NCBI RefSeq assembly: GCF_023667495.1
Contig: NZ_JAMOZL010000007.1
Span: forward strand, 62,001-126,000
Reading direction: 5' to 3'
DNA: 64,000 nucleotides
DNA from: Dyadobacter sp. MSC1_007
GTDB taxonomy: Bacteria; Bacteroidota; Bacteroidia; Cytophagales; Spirosomataceae
Shown here: positions 9,101-16,012 of the stretch, piece after piece
Layout: the number at the start of each line of letters is the position of its first letter
Position numbering within the stretch: position 1 is the stretch's first letter
The notes under the pieces: model-generated
The model's input: the letters and a program-made list of their open reading frames with translations, nothing else
Told to the model about the DNA's origin: nothing
Database searches by the model: none
Translations under genes and position numbers: made by a program

Positions 9101-9904
9101 AAGGAAAAGGCCGCTGAGCTGAGGAAGCTGGTGTACCCTTTTATGCTGAAACGCACGAAAGAAGAAGTAGCCACCGATCTTCCGGACAAAACTGAGACAA
9201 TCCTGTTCTGCGAAATGGGAGCGAAACAACGTCGGGTGTATGACCTTTTCCGGGAGCGGTACAGGCAGGAAATTGCTGAAAAACTGGCCACCGAGGGGCT
9301 TAACAAGAGCAGTTTCCTTATTTTGGAGGCTCTATTAAAGCTGAGACAAATTTGCGATTCACCTTCGATCCTGTCGGGTGACGAGGATTTTGGCAACGAA
9401 TCTGCGAAGCTGGAAGAGATCACGCGGGAAATCGAGGAGAATGCTTCTAATCATAAGATATTGATTTTCAGTCAATTCTTAGGCATGTTGGATTTGATCC
9501 GGAAGCATTTAGAAAAAGTGAATATCCCTTACGAATACCTGGACGGCCAGACCGTCGATCGGGCAGGACGAGTAAACCGCTTCCAGAGCGACCAGACCTG
9601 CCGGGTGTTCCTGATGAGCCTTAAAGCCGGCGGGGTAGGGCTTAACCTTACTGAGGCGGATTACGTATACCTCGTGGATCCATGGTGGAACCCGGCGGTA
9701 GAACGTCAGGCTATTGACCGTACACACAGGATTGGGCAAACACGTAAGGTGTTCGCTTACAAGATGATATGTAAGGATACCATTGAGGAGAAAATTCTTT
9801 TATTACAACAGAGAAAACAGGATTTGGCGGAAGACCTGGTAGGCGGAGAATCGGGCTTTATCAAAAAGCTAAGCCAGGAAGATATTATGGGGCTTTTCAG
9901 CTAA
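6104..9904 (+). CDS. SWIM zinc-finger SNF2-family helicase/ATPase
   Basis: A 1266-residue protein. The N-terminal part holds two SWIM-type zinc motifs: C76-x-C78, C85-x-H87 and C180-x-C182, C191-x-H193. A long middle region (about 220-790) has no motif I recognise. The C-terminal SNF2 ATPase has Walker A DDMGLGKT at about 832-839, DEAQAIKN at about 929, TGTPVEN, then FSQF, GGVGLNL, DPWWNPAVERQAIDR and HRIGQ. SNF2 proteins move along double-stranded DNA; close relatives of RapA recycle RNA polymerase, but this SWIM type in Bacteroidota has no agreed function. No methylase, nuclease or other defence partner lies next to it. It is transcribed alone and ends in an inverted repeat shared with the next, convergent gene. 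Confidence 0.9.
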   Translation: MENEKKEKLSNFLLRRAERDVLSRGRSIYSSGGLKVSKLDYNGPGNAEFKVKSDYSIQFYQIYIRDFLTPQITTECSCPDKAGLCKHRVAAILYILDKMPTIKQVVHEMSNTVIDLPEIREAQLRSMVLDETWQNRASGGTVEIVSAKEGEAECLVTENGLDFKTTFKRIKNTRQIQTSCTCDQKLWVPLCEHKLAALLKLREELGEKAFEVMRDLTVEKNNLLAEYGYSLEDQFKDKFDFRLDEDGGLQLIKLDPAIQKVGAYQDWQALRDRILPAQEASFNVTLSENGQEDEDRISIFVFWPKGKNHLLDIGFGVFSVKYSSKSEKVTNIRNIAGGSSHYYSADEIPVLTEADARLVRLAKHWEEGLQKFIRKQGWAYNAYLHFDDVEADQRYEARNYVGKQLNRVFNDLDPERLFLADGDYVTSNHQLTQLELHREPVKLFFVLTEDKEFITLNPYVELKAGTPVELQKVVSLDSFWLGIYNEKTLFRWAGISEAEMVAYLGQNGFKIRIKKDYAEDFLTNWIIPVTERFDVIFQTRHEIKTSPLAFQKPKFYLKEDEANLLIVPSYVYLEENGKTLRGTAEELELLHDQRRTRTSFDNNQITMLERDVPAENAVWEWAKSLHPAFQHQTGQPFFYVPFEQVMKDGWLFHFVDAAKKKHYDIFGFKELKKMRFNPNRGMVKIHASSGIDWFDMKVEIMFGDQKVSLADAKKALLKKQNYIQLQDGTLGVLPDEWVAKLEPLLQFGRVSDDQIHLSKIHFSLIDELVSEVDNEAVFRELQEKKQKLLNFKQIPSVPLPVNIQATLRQYQEEGYKWIHFLDEFGWGGCLADDMGLGKTLQMLTFLQQQKNNNPEYTNLVVVPTTLIFNWQAESAKFTPDLKLYVHRGMSRRKDIDFFREYDIILTTYGTMRSDVELLRQFDFNYIVLDEAQAIKNPDSLTSKASRLLRAKNRLTMTGTPVENNTFDLYSQFEFLNPGMLGHADFFRSEYATPIDKYQDKEKAAELRKLVYPFMLKRTKEEVATDLPDKTETILFCEMGAKQRRVYDLFRERYRQEIAEKLATEGLNKSSFLILEALLKLRQICDSPSILSGDEDFGNESAKLEEITREIEENASNHKILIFSQFLGMLDLIRKHLEKVNIPYEYLDGQTVDRAGRVNRFQSDQTCRVFLMSLKAGGVGLNLTEADYVYLVDPWWNPAVERQAIDRTHRIGQTRKVFAYKMICKDTIEEKILLLQQRKQDLAEDLVGGESGFIKKLSQEDIMGLFS

Positions 9905-9936
9905 ATTACTGAAACAGAACAGATTCAGTAATTTAG
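9901..9936. terminator. Inverted repeat spanning both convergent stop codons
   Basis: A perfect 13-base arm 9901-9913 (ctaaattactgaa) pairs with 9924-9936 across a 10-base loop. The left arm contains the TAA of the SNF2 gene, the right arm the TGA of the opposite-strand small gene. There is no T run, so a role as transcription terminator or mRNA 3' protector is inferred. Confidence 0.5.
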
Positions 9937-10188
9937 TAATTTGCTTCCTGCGGAGATATTCAATAGGTTCTGGTTCGCCAATCTTGCAGAACCGCTTATT
10001 CGCGCAGTTGCAGTATCGGCGGATGCGAATTCCATTCCGATCACTTCTCCGTTGGATGGCCCGATTGGTGAAAAATTGGACATTTTTTCTACACCTTCAT
10101 CCTTAGCAGAACCGTAGCGCGCTTCCTTTTGGATTACGCACAGAATCAGTAAAATAGAGGCAATTAAAAGAGTAAGTCGGTTTTTCAT
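9925..10188 (-). CDS. Small exported protein of unknown function
   Basis: An 87-residue frame with ATG, a basic start (MKNR) and a hydrophobic stretch TLLIASILLILCV, so a signal peptide or membrane anchor is likely. The remainder is Ser/Ala/Asn-rich and shows no motif I recognise. Codon choice looks like that of neighbouring genes, and its stop falls inside an inverted repeat shared with the convergent SNF2 gene, both in favour of a real gene. It has no Shine-Dalgarno. It lies downstream of ridA on the same strand but behind a strong terminator, so it should have its own promoter. Confidence 0.5.
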   Translation of the reverse strand: MKNRLTLLIASILLILCVIQKEARYGSAKDEGVEKMSNFSPIGPSNGEVIGMEFASADTATARISGSARLANQNLLNISAGSKLLNY

Positions 10189-10286
10189 AGCACGAGATGC
10201 CTTTGCTTAGGGTTTCAAAATCAGACAACTTCTACACAAAGAGCAAAATCCAGGCCAAATGGTTGTGAGGCCTAAAAAATAATTGT

Positions 10287-10329
10287 AAACAAAAAGGCCC
10301 ATATTCTCGCGAAATGGGCCTTTTTGTTT
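10287..10329. terminator. Strong rho-independent terminator after the Rid gene
   Basis: A perfect 16-base stem (10287-10302 with 10314-10329, core aaaaaggcccat / atgggccttttt) and an 11-base loop. T runs on either strand make it bidirectional in form; it lies 13 bases beyond the stop of the minus-strand Rid gene. Confidence 0.85.
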
Positions 10330-10341
10330 TATTCCAATAGT

Positions 10342-10725
10342 TTACTGTACAATAGCAGTGAATTCTATTTCAACCAGATAGTCAGGAGAAACCAGTTTAC
10401 TGATCTCGTAAATGCCTGTTGTAGGCTTAATATCCTTAAAATAGGCACCATGTGCACGAGCGATTTCGTCGAAAAGCGAAATGTCAGTCGTGAAGATTCG
10501 CGTGCGGACAACGTCGCCGAGGCTTGCACCTACATCCTGCAACACTTTCTCAATGCGCTCGATGATATTATTGGTCTGCGCGTAGGCATCATCAGCCTTC
10601 ACTTTCTCACCATCCACGATAGCCACGGTTCCTGCAACTTCGATGATGTTGCCTATGCGTACGGCGCGGCAATAGCCCATTTTGTCTTCCCAGGGAGAGC
10701 CGGAGAGTATATTTTGTCTTGACAT
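10342..10725 (-). CDS. Rid-family (YjgF) protein lacking the RidA catalytic Arg
   Basis: A 127-residue Rid-family protein, expected as a trimer. It keeps the family frame (SGSPWEDKMGYCRAVRIGN, RTRIFTTD, closing VEIEFTAI). In RidA of E. coli, Arg105 in the word PARSC is needed to hydrolyse 2-aminoacrylate imines; the aligned word here is PTTGI, with Thr103 in its place. On that basis it is more likely one of the Rid subgroups without imine deaminase activity. It follows recQ by 47 bases and may be co-transcribed with it. Confidence 0.85.
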   Translation of the reverse strand: MSRQNILSGSPWEDKMGYCRAVRIGNIIEVAGTVAIVDGEKVKADDAYAQTNNIIERIEKVLQDVGASLGDVVRTRIFTTDISLFDEIARAHGAYFKDIKPTTGIYEISKLVSPDYLVEIEFTAIVQ

Positions 10726-10772
10726 ATTGTTGGTTAAGTATTTGAAATCGTAAATATACGGATGAGACGCAT

Positions 10773-12920
10773 TTATCTTTCCTCCTCCCGAATAGCCAAT
10801 GCCAGGCGGATCTGCCCATAATCAAACTGCTCGTTCAGCAGCTCGAACAATGGTTTGATCGGGTCGTTTTTGCCAACTTGTATCTCGTCAGCGGCCGCAG
10901 TGATCGTTTGATAGGCCTTCGGATCGATCAATGATTTCAAGTCAACGGGGTGACCATCTTCTTTCAGTTTCACAAGATGCGAAATGATCGTCACCGGGTT
11001 CAGGTCACGTTTTTCGGCGATAACTTTCACCGAATACCCTTCATTATAAAGATCGAGCGTTTCCACGAACGTCATGCCTTTTACAGCCCTGGTTCCTGGC
11101 TTGTTGTTTTCACGGGCGAAATTCAGGACTTCGTTGATGAAAGCTTCTCCATAGCGCCTGAATTTTTCGGCCCCTATCCCGGAAACTGCCTTCATTTGAG
11201 CCTCAGATATAGGCTTCTTCTGTGCCATTTCGGAAAGCGTGGCGTCGCTGAAAACTACATATGGCGGCACGCCCAACGCGTCGGCCATTTGCTTCCGGAG
11301 CACTCGCAGACGTTCGAAAAGGGCGTCGCGGATGATTTCCTGCTTGGCTTTCTCTTTTGGGACGAGTTCTTCCTCTTTCGCCTTTCGCTCGCTGAGCGGG
11401 ATAAATTTAACCAGTTCGATTTTGCGCTCACCTTTCAGGACCTGCCAGCTTGCCGGGTTCAGTTTAAATGAATGTGCCTCGTCATAAGCAATATCCATAA
11501 CCCCGGAATTGAGCATTTGCCCTAAATATTCCGCCCATTCTTCACCCCGAAGCTCATGACCTACCCCGAAAGTTGGCAGGCGGTCGTAGCCATATTGCAG
11601 GACGTTCCGGTTACGGCTTCCCCTGAGAATGTCGACCAGCATCCCCATGGCCACTTTCTGATCGGTGCGGGCAATGCCAGACAATGCTTTTTGAGCGATA
11701 ACAGTTGCATCGAAGCGGGTTCTGGGGTTTCGGCAGACGTCGCAGTTGCCACAGTCTGTGTCAACGGCTTCGTTGAAATAACTTAATAGTATCCTCCGGC
11801 GGCAAATGTCGGCCTCTGCATATTGTTTCATGCGGTTCAGTTTCGCGTGAAGCAACTCCTTTTGCTCCGCCGATTGATCCGAATTATTGATCATATCCTG
11901 CCGGGTAATGATGTCCATATAGCTGTAAAACAGCACTGTATCGGCGGGGGAGCCATCGCGCCCGGCCCGCCCGATCTCCTGGTAAAAGCTTTCGACGTTG
12001 GAAGGCAGGTTGTAATGGATTACCCATCGCACATTGGACTTATCAATGCCCATACCGAATGCAATCGTGGCTACAATAATCTGAATATCGTCCTTTAAAA
12101 AGTTTTCCTGCACCTTCGACCGCTTGTCTCCCGGGAGTCCGGCATGGTAATATTCGGCCCTGAATCCTGCTTTTTGCAAGCTGGCCGCCACGGTTTCGGT
12201 CCCCTTCCGGCTCAGGCAGTAGATAATACCCGGCTGGCCCTCATGGCGGGTAATAAAGCTTTGGATTTGTTGCAGCCGTTTCCGGCCGGGCAATACATTC
12301 AGACTAAGATTAGGCCGGTCGAAGCTGGAAATGAAAGTTTCCGCATGCTCGATATTGAGCTGTTTTAATATATCTCGGCGCGTCACGCGATCGGCCGTAG
12401 CAGTCAGCGCGACGATCGGGACGTCTGGGAACCGTACTTTCAAGGAATTGAGCTGCCGGTATTCCGGCCGGAAGTCGTGGCCCCAGGAGGAAATACAATG
12501 CGACTCGTCGATCGCGAACAGTTTTACATTCCATTCTTTCAGAAATTCAAAAGTATTGCCGGAGAATAACCGTTCCGGGGCAATATAAAGCAGCTTCAAT
12601 TCACCCAACTTTGCCTGCCACATAACCTGGTCCTGCTCAGCTGATGACAACGTAGAGTTCAAAAAAGCTGCTGAGATACCATTACCGCGCAGTGCTTCCA
12701 CCTGGTCTTTCATCAATGCGATAAGCGGAGAGATCACCACCGTAAGGCCGTCGCTCAGGACCGCGGGTATCTGGAAACAAACCGACTTTCCGCCGCCGGT
12801 CGGCATCAGGACCAGACAGTCGCGGTTTGCCATGACGGTGTCTATGATTTCGGCTTGCTGCGGACGAAAGGAGTCATATCCGAAATATTTCTTTAATGCT
12901 TCTGACTTATTTATTGACAT
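10773..12920 (-). CDS. recQ: ATP-dependent DNA helicase RecQ
   Basis: A 715-residue 3'-5' helicase acting in recombination and fork repair. Visible: FGYDSFRPQQ (motif 0), MPTGGGKS (Walker A), DESHCISSWGHDFRPEY (motif II and aromatic-rich loop), IGRAGRDG (motif VI), then a zinc site with Cys in the segment ICRRR...DCGNCDVC, a winged-helix RQC region, and an HRDC domain at about 515-600 (LRKQMADALGVPPYVVF, GIGAEKFRRYG). The final 100 residues contain a helix-turn-helix-like stretch (VIAEKRDLNPVTII), as seen in Bacteroidota RecQ. A TATTTTTG element precedes it. It heads a pair with the Rid-family gene. Confidence 0.96.
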   Translation of the reverse strand: MSINKSEALKKYFGYDSFRPQQAEIIDTVMANRDCLVLMPTGGGKSVCFQIPAVLSDGLTVVISPLIALMKDQVEALRGNGISAAFLNSTLSSAEQDQVMWQAKLGELKLLYIAPERLFSGNTFEFLKEWNVKLFAIDESHCISSWGHDFRPEYRQLNSLKVRFPDVPIVALTATADRVTRRDILKQLNIEHAETFISSFDRPNLSLNVLPGRKRLQQIQSFITRHEGQPGIIYCLSRKGTETVAASLQKAGFRAEYYHAGLPGDKRSKVQENFLKDDIQIIVATIAFGMGIDKSNVRWVIHYNLPSNVESFYQEIGRAGRDGSPADTVLFYSYMDIITRQDMINNSDQSAEQKELLHAKLNRMKQYAEADICRRRILLSYFNEAVDTDCGNCDVCRNPRTRFDATVIAQKALSGIARTDQKVAMGMLVDILRGSRNRNVLQYGYDRLPTFGVGHELRGEEWAEYLGQMLNSGVMDIAYDEAHSFKLNPASWQVLKGERKIELVKFIPLSERKAKEEELVPKEKAKQEIIRDALFERLRVLRKQMADALGVPPYVVFSDATLSEMAQKKPISEAQMKAVSGIGAEKFRRYGEAFINEVLNFARENNKPGTRAVKGMTFVETLDLYNEGYSVKVIAEKRDLNPVTIISHLVKLKEDGHPVDLKSLIDPKAYQTITAAADEIQVGKNDPIKPLFELLNEQFDYGQIRLALAIREEER

Positions 12921-12972
12921 GTGTATGGATGAATAGGGTATTTATTTTCAAACGGACTTTCCTTTCGCGGTG

Positions 12973-12980
12973 CAAAAATA
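12973..12980 (-). promoter_or_regulatory. Candidate -7 element of the recQ promoter
   Basis: Reads TATTTTTG on the minus strand, an exact TAnnTTTG match 52 bases before the recQ ATG. No good -33 word was found at 17-23 bases. Confidence 0.4.
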
Positions 12981-12985
12981 GGCAC

Positions 12986-15094
12986 TCAGAACTGATACAT
13001 CACCTGCACTTTTGCTTCACTTCGTTTATTACCATCGATTTCGTTGAGTCCCGAACTGATTTTATCGATATCGGTGTACCGGGTTTGTGACCATCGTAAC
13101 CACACCTTAAGGTGCTTTGAAAGCGTGTAACGGGTCATCAAGTAATGTCTCGTGCCGGTGTTGTAATATGCCGGTATGGAGAATGCGTAGAGCATATCTT
13201 TTTCGTAAACATATTGTCGGCTATCGTAATCATCGGTGTGAAAGAACGCCATGCGGGCACTCAGTTCCAGCTTTGAAAAATGCCAGGTAATGTCCTGCAA
13301 AACGGTCAAACCGTCGGATGACGGCATTGTTTTGTATTTAAGACCGCCACATTGAAAGCGTGTTCTGACGGAAAATTTCATTGGGACTTCATATTCAATA
13401 TTAAAAATCGCCGTCCTACGCACCGTGTTGATAACCGGAGAAACGGCTTCACTGCTTTCGGGATCATTCATTTGCTTGTGCTTCTCACGGAAGAGCAAAT
13501 AGGCATTCAGCCGTTTGGAAGGCTTCCATTGAATTTGCAAATAATAATCGAATCCCCGTGACGGCGCATCGACCTGATATTTCAGCCAGGGAAAGCGGAA
13601 ATAGTCATAAAAAGCGGCGAGTTGCCATTTGCGCCGGGGCGAAACCCGTACTCCGGCATATATGCCCTGTTCATTGATCGGCCGCGTTCCCTCACTCACT
13701 GGATTTCCATAAAAAGTATGAAACGCCCGTGCATAATGGCGCGCGAGAATAGAGAAGTCGAGTTTCTTTCCAAAACTGGTTACCAATCCAGTGACGGCCC
13801 CTGCTCCTTTTCGTGCGATGGCCCCTTCGCCAAAAAAGTGGAAATTTTGCCAATGGTAATCACTATGCACACTTGCAATGAAGTTTTGCTTTCCGGAAAA
13901 TTCGAACGCATTGTAAGGAAGGTCGCGCTTTTGAATAAATGAATTATATGCAGTATACAGGCAGGAAAGCCCGATTTGCCCTTTTTGCCCGGAAAAATTG
14001 TTCAGCAAATGCAGACCGGCATTATGTTCTGTCAGCAAATGATGTTTTTCAATTTCGGAAGGAGTGCGATGATAGCCTGTGAGAGGCAGAGATGTGGTGA
14101 TATTGGAATGAATGCTGTCGCTTTCCTGCGTCGCATCGCGTTTGACCCTGGAAAACAACAATGTGACAGTGGTGGAACTGGTCATACTGAAAGTGGCAGC
14201 AGCACCCCGAAAGTAGGTCGCTTCGGTAGCGGATGTATAAGGTTTCAGCCCGGTTGTACTGCGGTAAACGGATTTGATCACTTCCGAGCCTTTTCCCAAC
14301 GAAAAGCCGGCGCCAAATACCAGTCCCTGTCCGGCCTGCATTTGAAAGTCACCCACCACGAGGTTACCGATTTTTCCGCGGTTCATCAGCTGCATGTGCA
14401 CGGAAGTAAAATCCATGCCGAATACTTGTCGCCGGGGTTTCCAGTGCCAAATATCCTCTCCTGCGTCTTTTTCGAGGGTTATTCCAAAACTATAAGCCGA
14501 TGCGCGGGCATTGCGGTACCGCAAATAGCCATTCCAGGCCGGGCCCTCGTAACGGGTAGTGGCCGTGGAACTGGTATCTTGGGGTTCAAAACCCTTTTGC
14601 TGTTCCAGTATTTTTCCGGATCTGTACATTAAAAAATGTTGTCCGGGATTTTTGAGCGATTCGCGGAGGCGGACGGCGTGGGTGCCCAACGTCACAAAAG
14701 GCAGCAGGCGCTGGATTGTTGCTAAATCAATCTCCGGGATGGCCTGCAATTCGTAGAGCGAGAGCAAAGGGCCCGTTTTCTGGCGATAATCAAAGAGAGC
14801 ATCGATCTGAATTTCGGAAAGGATCCAGGTAGCCGATAAATCATCGCGAGAAGCGCTGTTAAGGTCCAGAGGATTGGCATAAAGCTGCAATAAGGCCTCG
14901 TAAAGATCCTCGTCGCTGTCTTCCGAAGGGATGGGGATGGTTTCTGCAATAAATTGATTGATATCGATCTCCCGGCGCGGCGGTTCCTGGGCAAAACAAC
15001 CGGCAGTAATGCAGAAACAAAACAGGGTATGCCTGCACCAATGTAGGTTTTTGGCAAGAAAATCCTGCCTTTTGATAGCGTATGTCGGTTTCAT
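12986..15094 (-). CDS. Helix-hairpin-helix (ComEA-like) domain fused to an outer-membrane barrel-like region
   Basis: About 702 residues. A signal peptide ends in GCFA before Gln. Residues about 75-136 carry a double helix-hairpin-helix of the ComEA type: PLDLNSASRDDLSATWI, then GPLLSLYELQAIPEID. The remaining 550 residues alternate aromatic and polar residues in short strands and end in VQVMYQF, a typical outer-membrane barrel end. HhH modules bind DNA backbone in ComEA and elsewhere, so a surface DNA-binding or uptake role is possible but unproven. The ATG at 15094 is chosen; another at 15106 would add MLRL. It follows nadC by 37 bases and probably shares its transcript. Confidence 0.75.
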   Translation of the reverse strand: MKPTYAIKRQDFLAKNLHWCRHTLFCFCITAGCFAQEPPRREIDINQFIAETIPIPSEDSDEDLYEALLQLYANPLDLNSASRDDLSATWILSEIQIDALFDYRQKTGPLLSLYELQAIPEIDLATIQRLLPFVTLGTHAVRLRESLKNPGQHFLMYRSGKILEQQKGFEPQDTSSTATTRYEGPAWNGYLRYRNARASAYSFGITLEKDAGEDIWHWKPRRQVFGMDFTSVHMQLMNRGKIGNLVVGDFQMQAGQGLVFGAGFSLGKGSEVIKSVYRSTTGLKPYTSATEATYFRGAAATFSMTSSTTVTLLFSRVKRDATQESDSIHSNITTSLPLTGYHRTPSEIEKHHLLTEHNAGLHLLNNFSGQKGQIGLSCLYTAYNSFIQKRDLPYNAFEFSGKQNFIASVHSDYHWQNFHFFGEGAIARKGAGAVTGLVTSFGKKLDFSILARHYARAFHTFYGNPVSEGTRPINEQGIYAGVRVSPRRKWQLAAFYDYFRFPWLKYQVDAPSRGFDYYLQIQWKPSKRLNAYLLFREKHKQMNDPESSEAVSPVINTVRRTAIFNIEYEVPMKFSVRTRFQCGGLKYKTMPSSDGLTVLQDITWHFSKLELSARMAFFHTDDYDSRQYVYEKDMLYAFSIPAYYNTGTRHYLMTRYTLSKHLKVWLRWSQTRYTDIDKISSGLNEIDGNKRSEAKVQVMYQF

Positions 15095-15131
15095 CAATCT
15101 CAGCATACGCTATCGATATTTAATGAAAAGG

Positions 15132-15995
15132 TTAGAAGGCTTTTAAACTTAAATCCAGACTTCGCGCCTGGTGCGTGAGCGCACCGCTGGATATCCCATC
15201 CACTCCGGTTTCGGCCACGGCGCGTAATGTTTTTTCGGTAATATTCCCCGAAGCTTCGGTTTCAAACCGGTCCCCGATCCTCCTGACAGCTTCGCGTAGA
15301 TCGTCCAGTGAAAAATTATCCAGCATGATAATATCCACCTGACCTACTCTCAGCACTTCGTCCACTTCCGCAAGGTTACGCGTCTCGATCTCGATTTTCA
15401 GGTTCTTGCCGGTGTCTTTCAGGTATTTCTGAGCACCGGTAATGGCCGCCTCGATGCCTCCTGCGTAATCCACATGGTTGTCTTTCAACATGATCATATC
15501 GTAAAGCCCCATTCTGTGGTTCACCGCGCCCCCTATTTTTACAGCCATTTTTTCAAAAAGCCGGAAATTGGGCGTCGTTTTGCGTGTATCCAGCAGTTTG
15601 ACGGGCAAATCCTTGATCAGGTCTGACATTTGCCGTGCGTACGTCGCGATGCCGCTCATCCGTTGCATGATGTTGAGCACGAGCCGTTCCGCTTTCAGGA
15701 TCAATCTTGCATTTCCTTCTACCGTAAAAACAATGTCTCCTATTGATACGACAGCGCCGTCAAAAAGTAACACATTAATTTTCGCAAGGGGGTATTTGTA
15801 ATATATGGCGGTTTCGTCGAAGATGGTCTGGGCCACTTCCACGCCGGCCAGAATGCCATCCTGCTTCACCAATAGCTTGGCCCGCTTTGTGGCATTTTCG
15901 GGTACGCTGGCGAGGGAAGAATGGTCGCCGTCGCCTATATCTTCGAGTAAAGCGAGTCTGAGCAGATTACGAAGCTCGTGAGGATCTGTTTCCAT
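15132..15995 (-). CDS. nadC: Nicotinate-nucleotide pyrophosphorylase (carboxylating)
   Basis: Converts quinolinate and PRPP to nicotinate mononucleotide, CO2 and PPi in de novo NAD synthesis. With 287 residues it has normal length. Motifs: ALLEDIGDGDHSS at the N-terminus, ERLVLNIMQRMSGIAT, DTRKTTP, the active-site stretch KIGGAVNHRMGL and MLKDNH, EIETRN and MLDNF. The ATG at 15995 is chosen; a TTG at 16016 overlapping the upstream stop would add seven residues. It sits 17 bases after the Wzi-like gene; nadA and nadB are not in the window. Confidence 0.95.
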   Translation of the reverse strand: METDPHELRNLLRLALLEDIGDGDHSSLASVPENATKRAKLLVKQDGILAGVEVAQTIFDETAIYYKYPLAKINVLLFDGAVVSIGDIVFTVEGNARLILKAERLVLNIMQRMSGIATYARQMSDLIKDLPVKLLDTRKTTPNFRLFEKMAVKIGGAVNHRMGLYDMIMLKDNHVDYAGGIEAAITGAQKYLKDTGKNLKIEIETRNLAEVDEVLRVGQVDIIMLDNFSLDDLREAVRRIGDRFETEASGNITEKTLRAVAETGVDGISSGALTHQARSLDLSLKAF

Positions 15996-16012
15996 ATTGC
16001 ACTGGATTGGAA

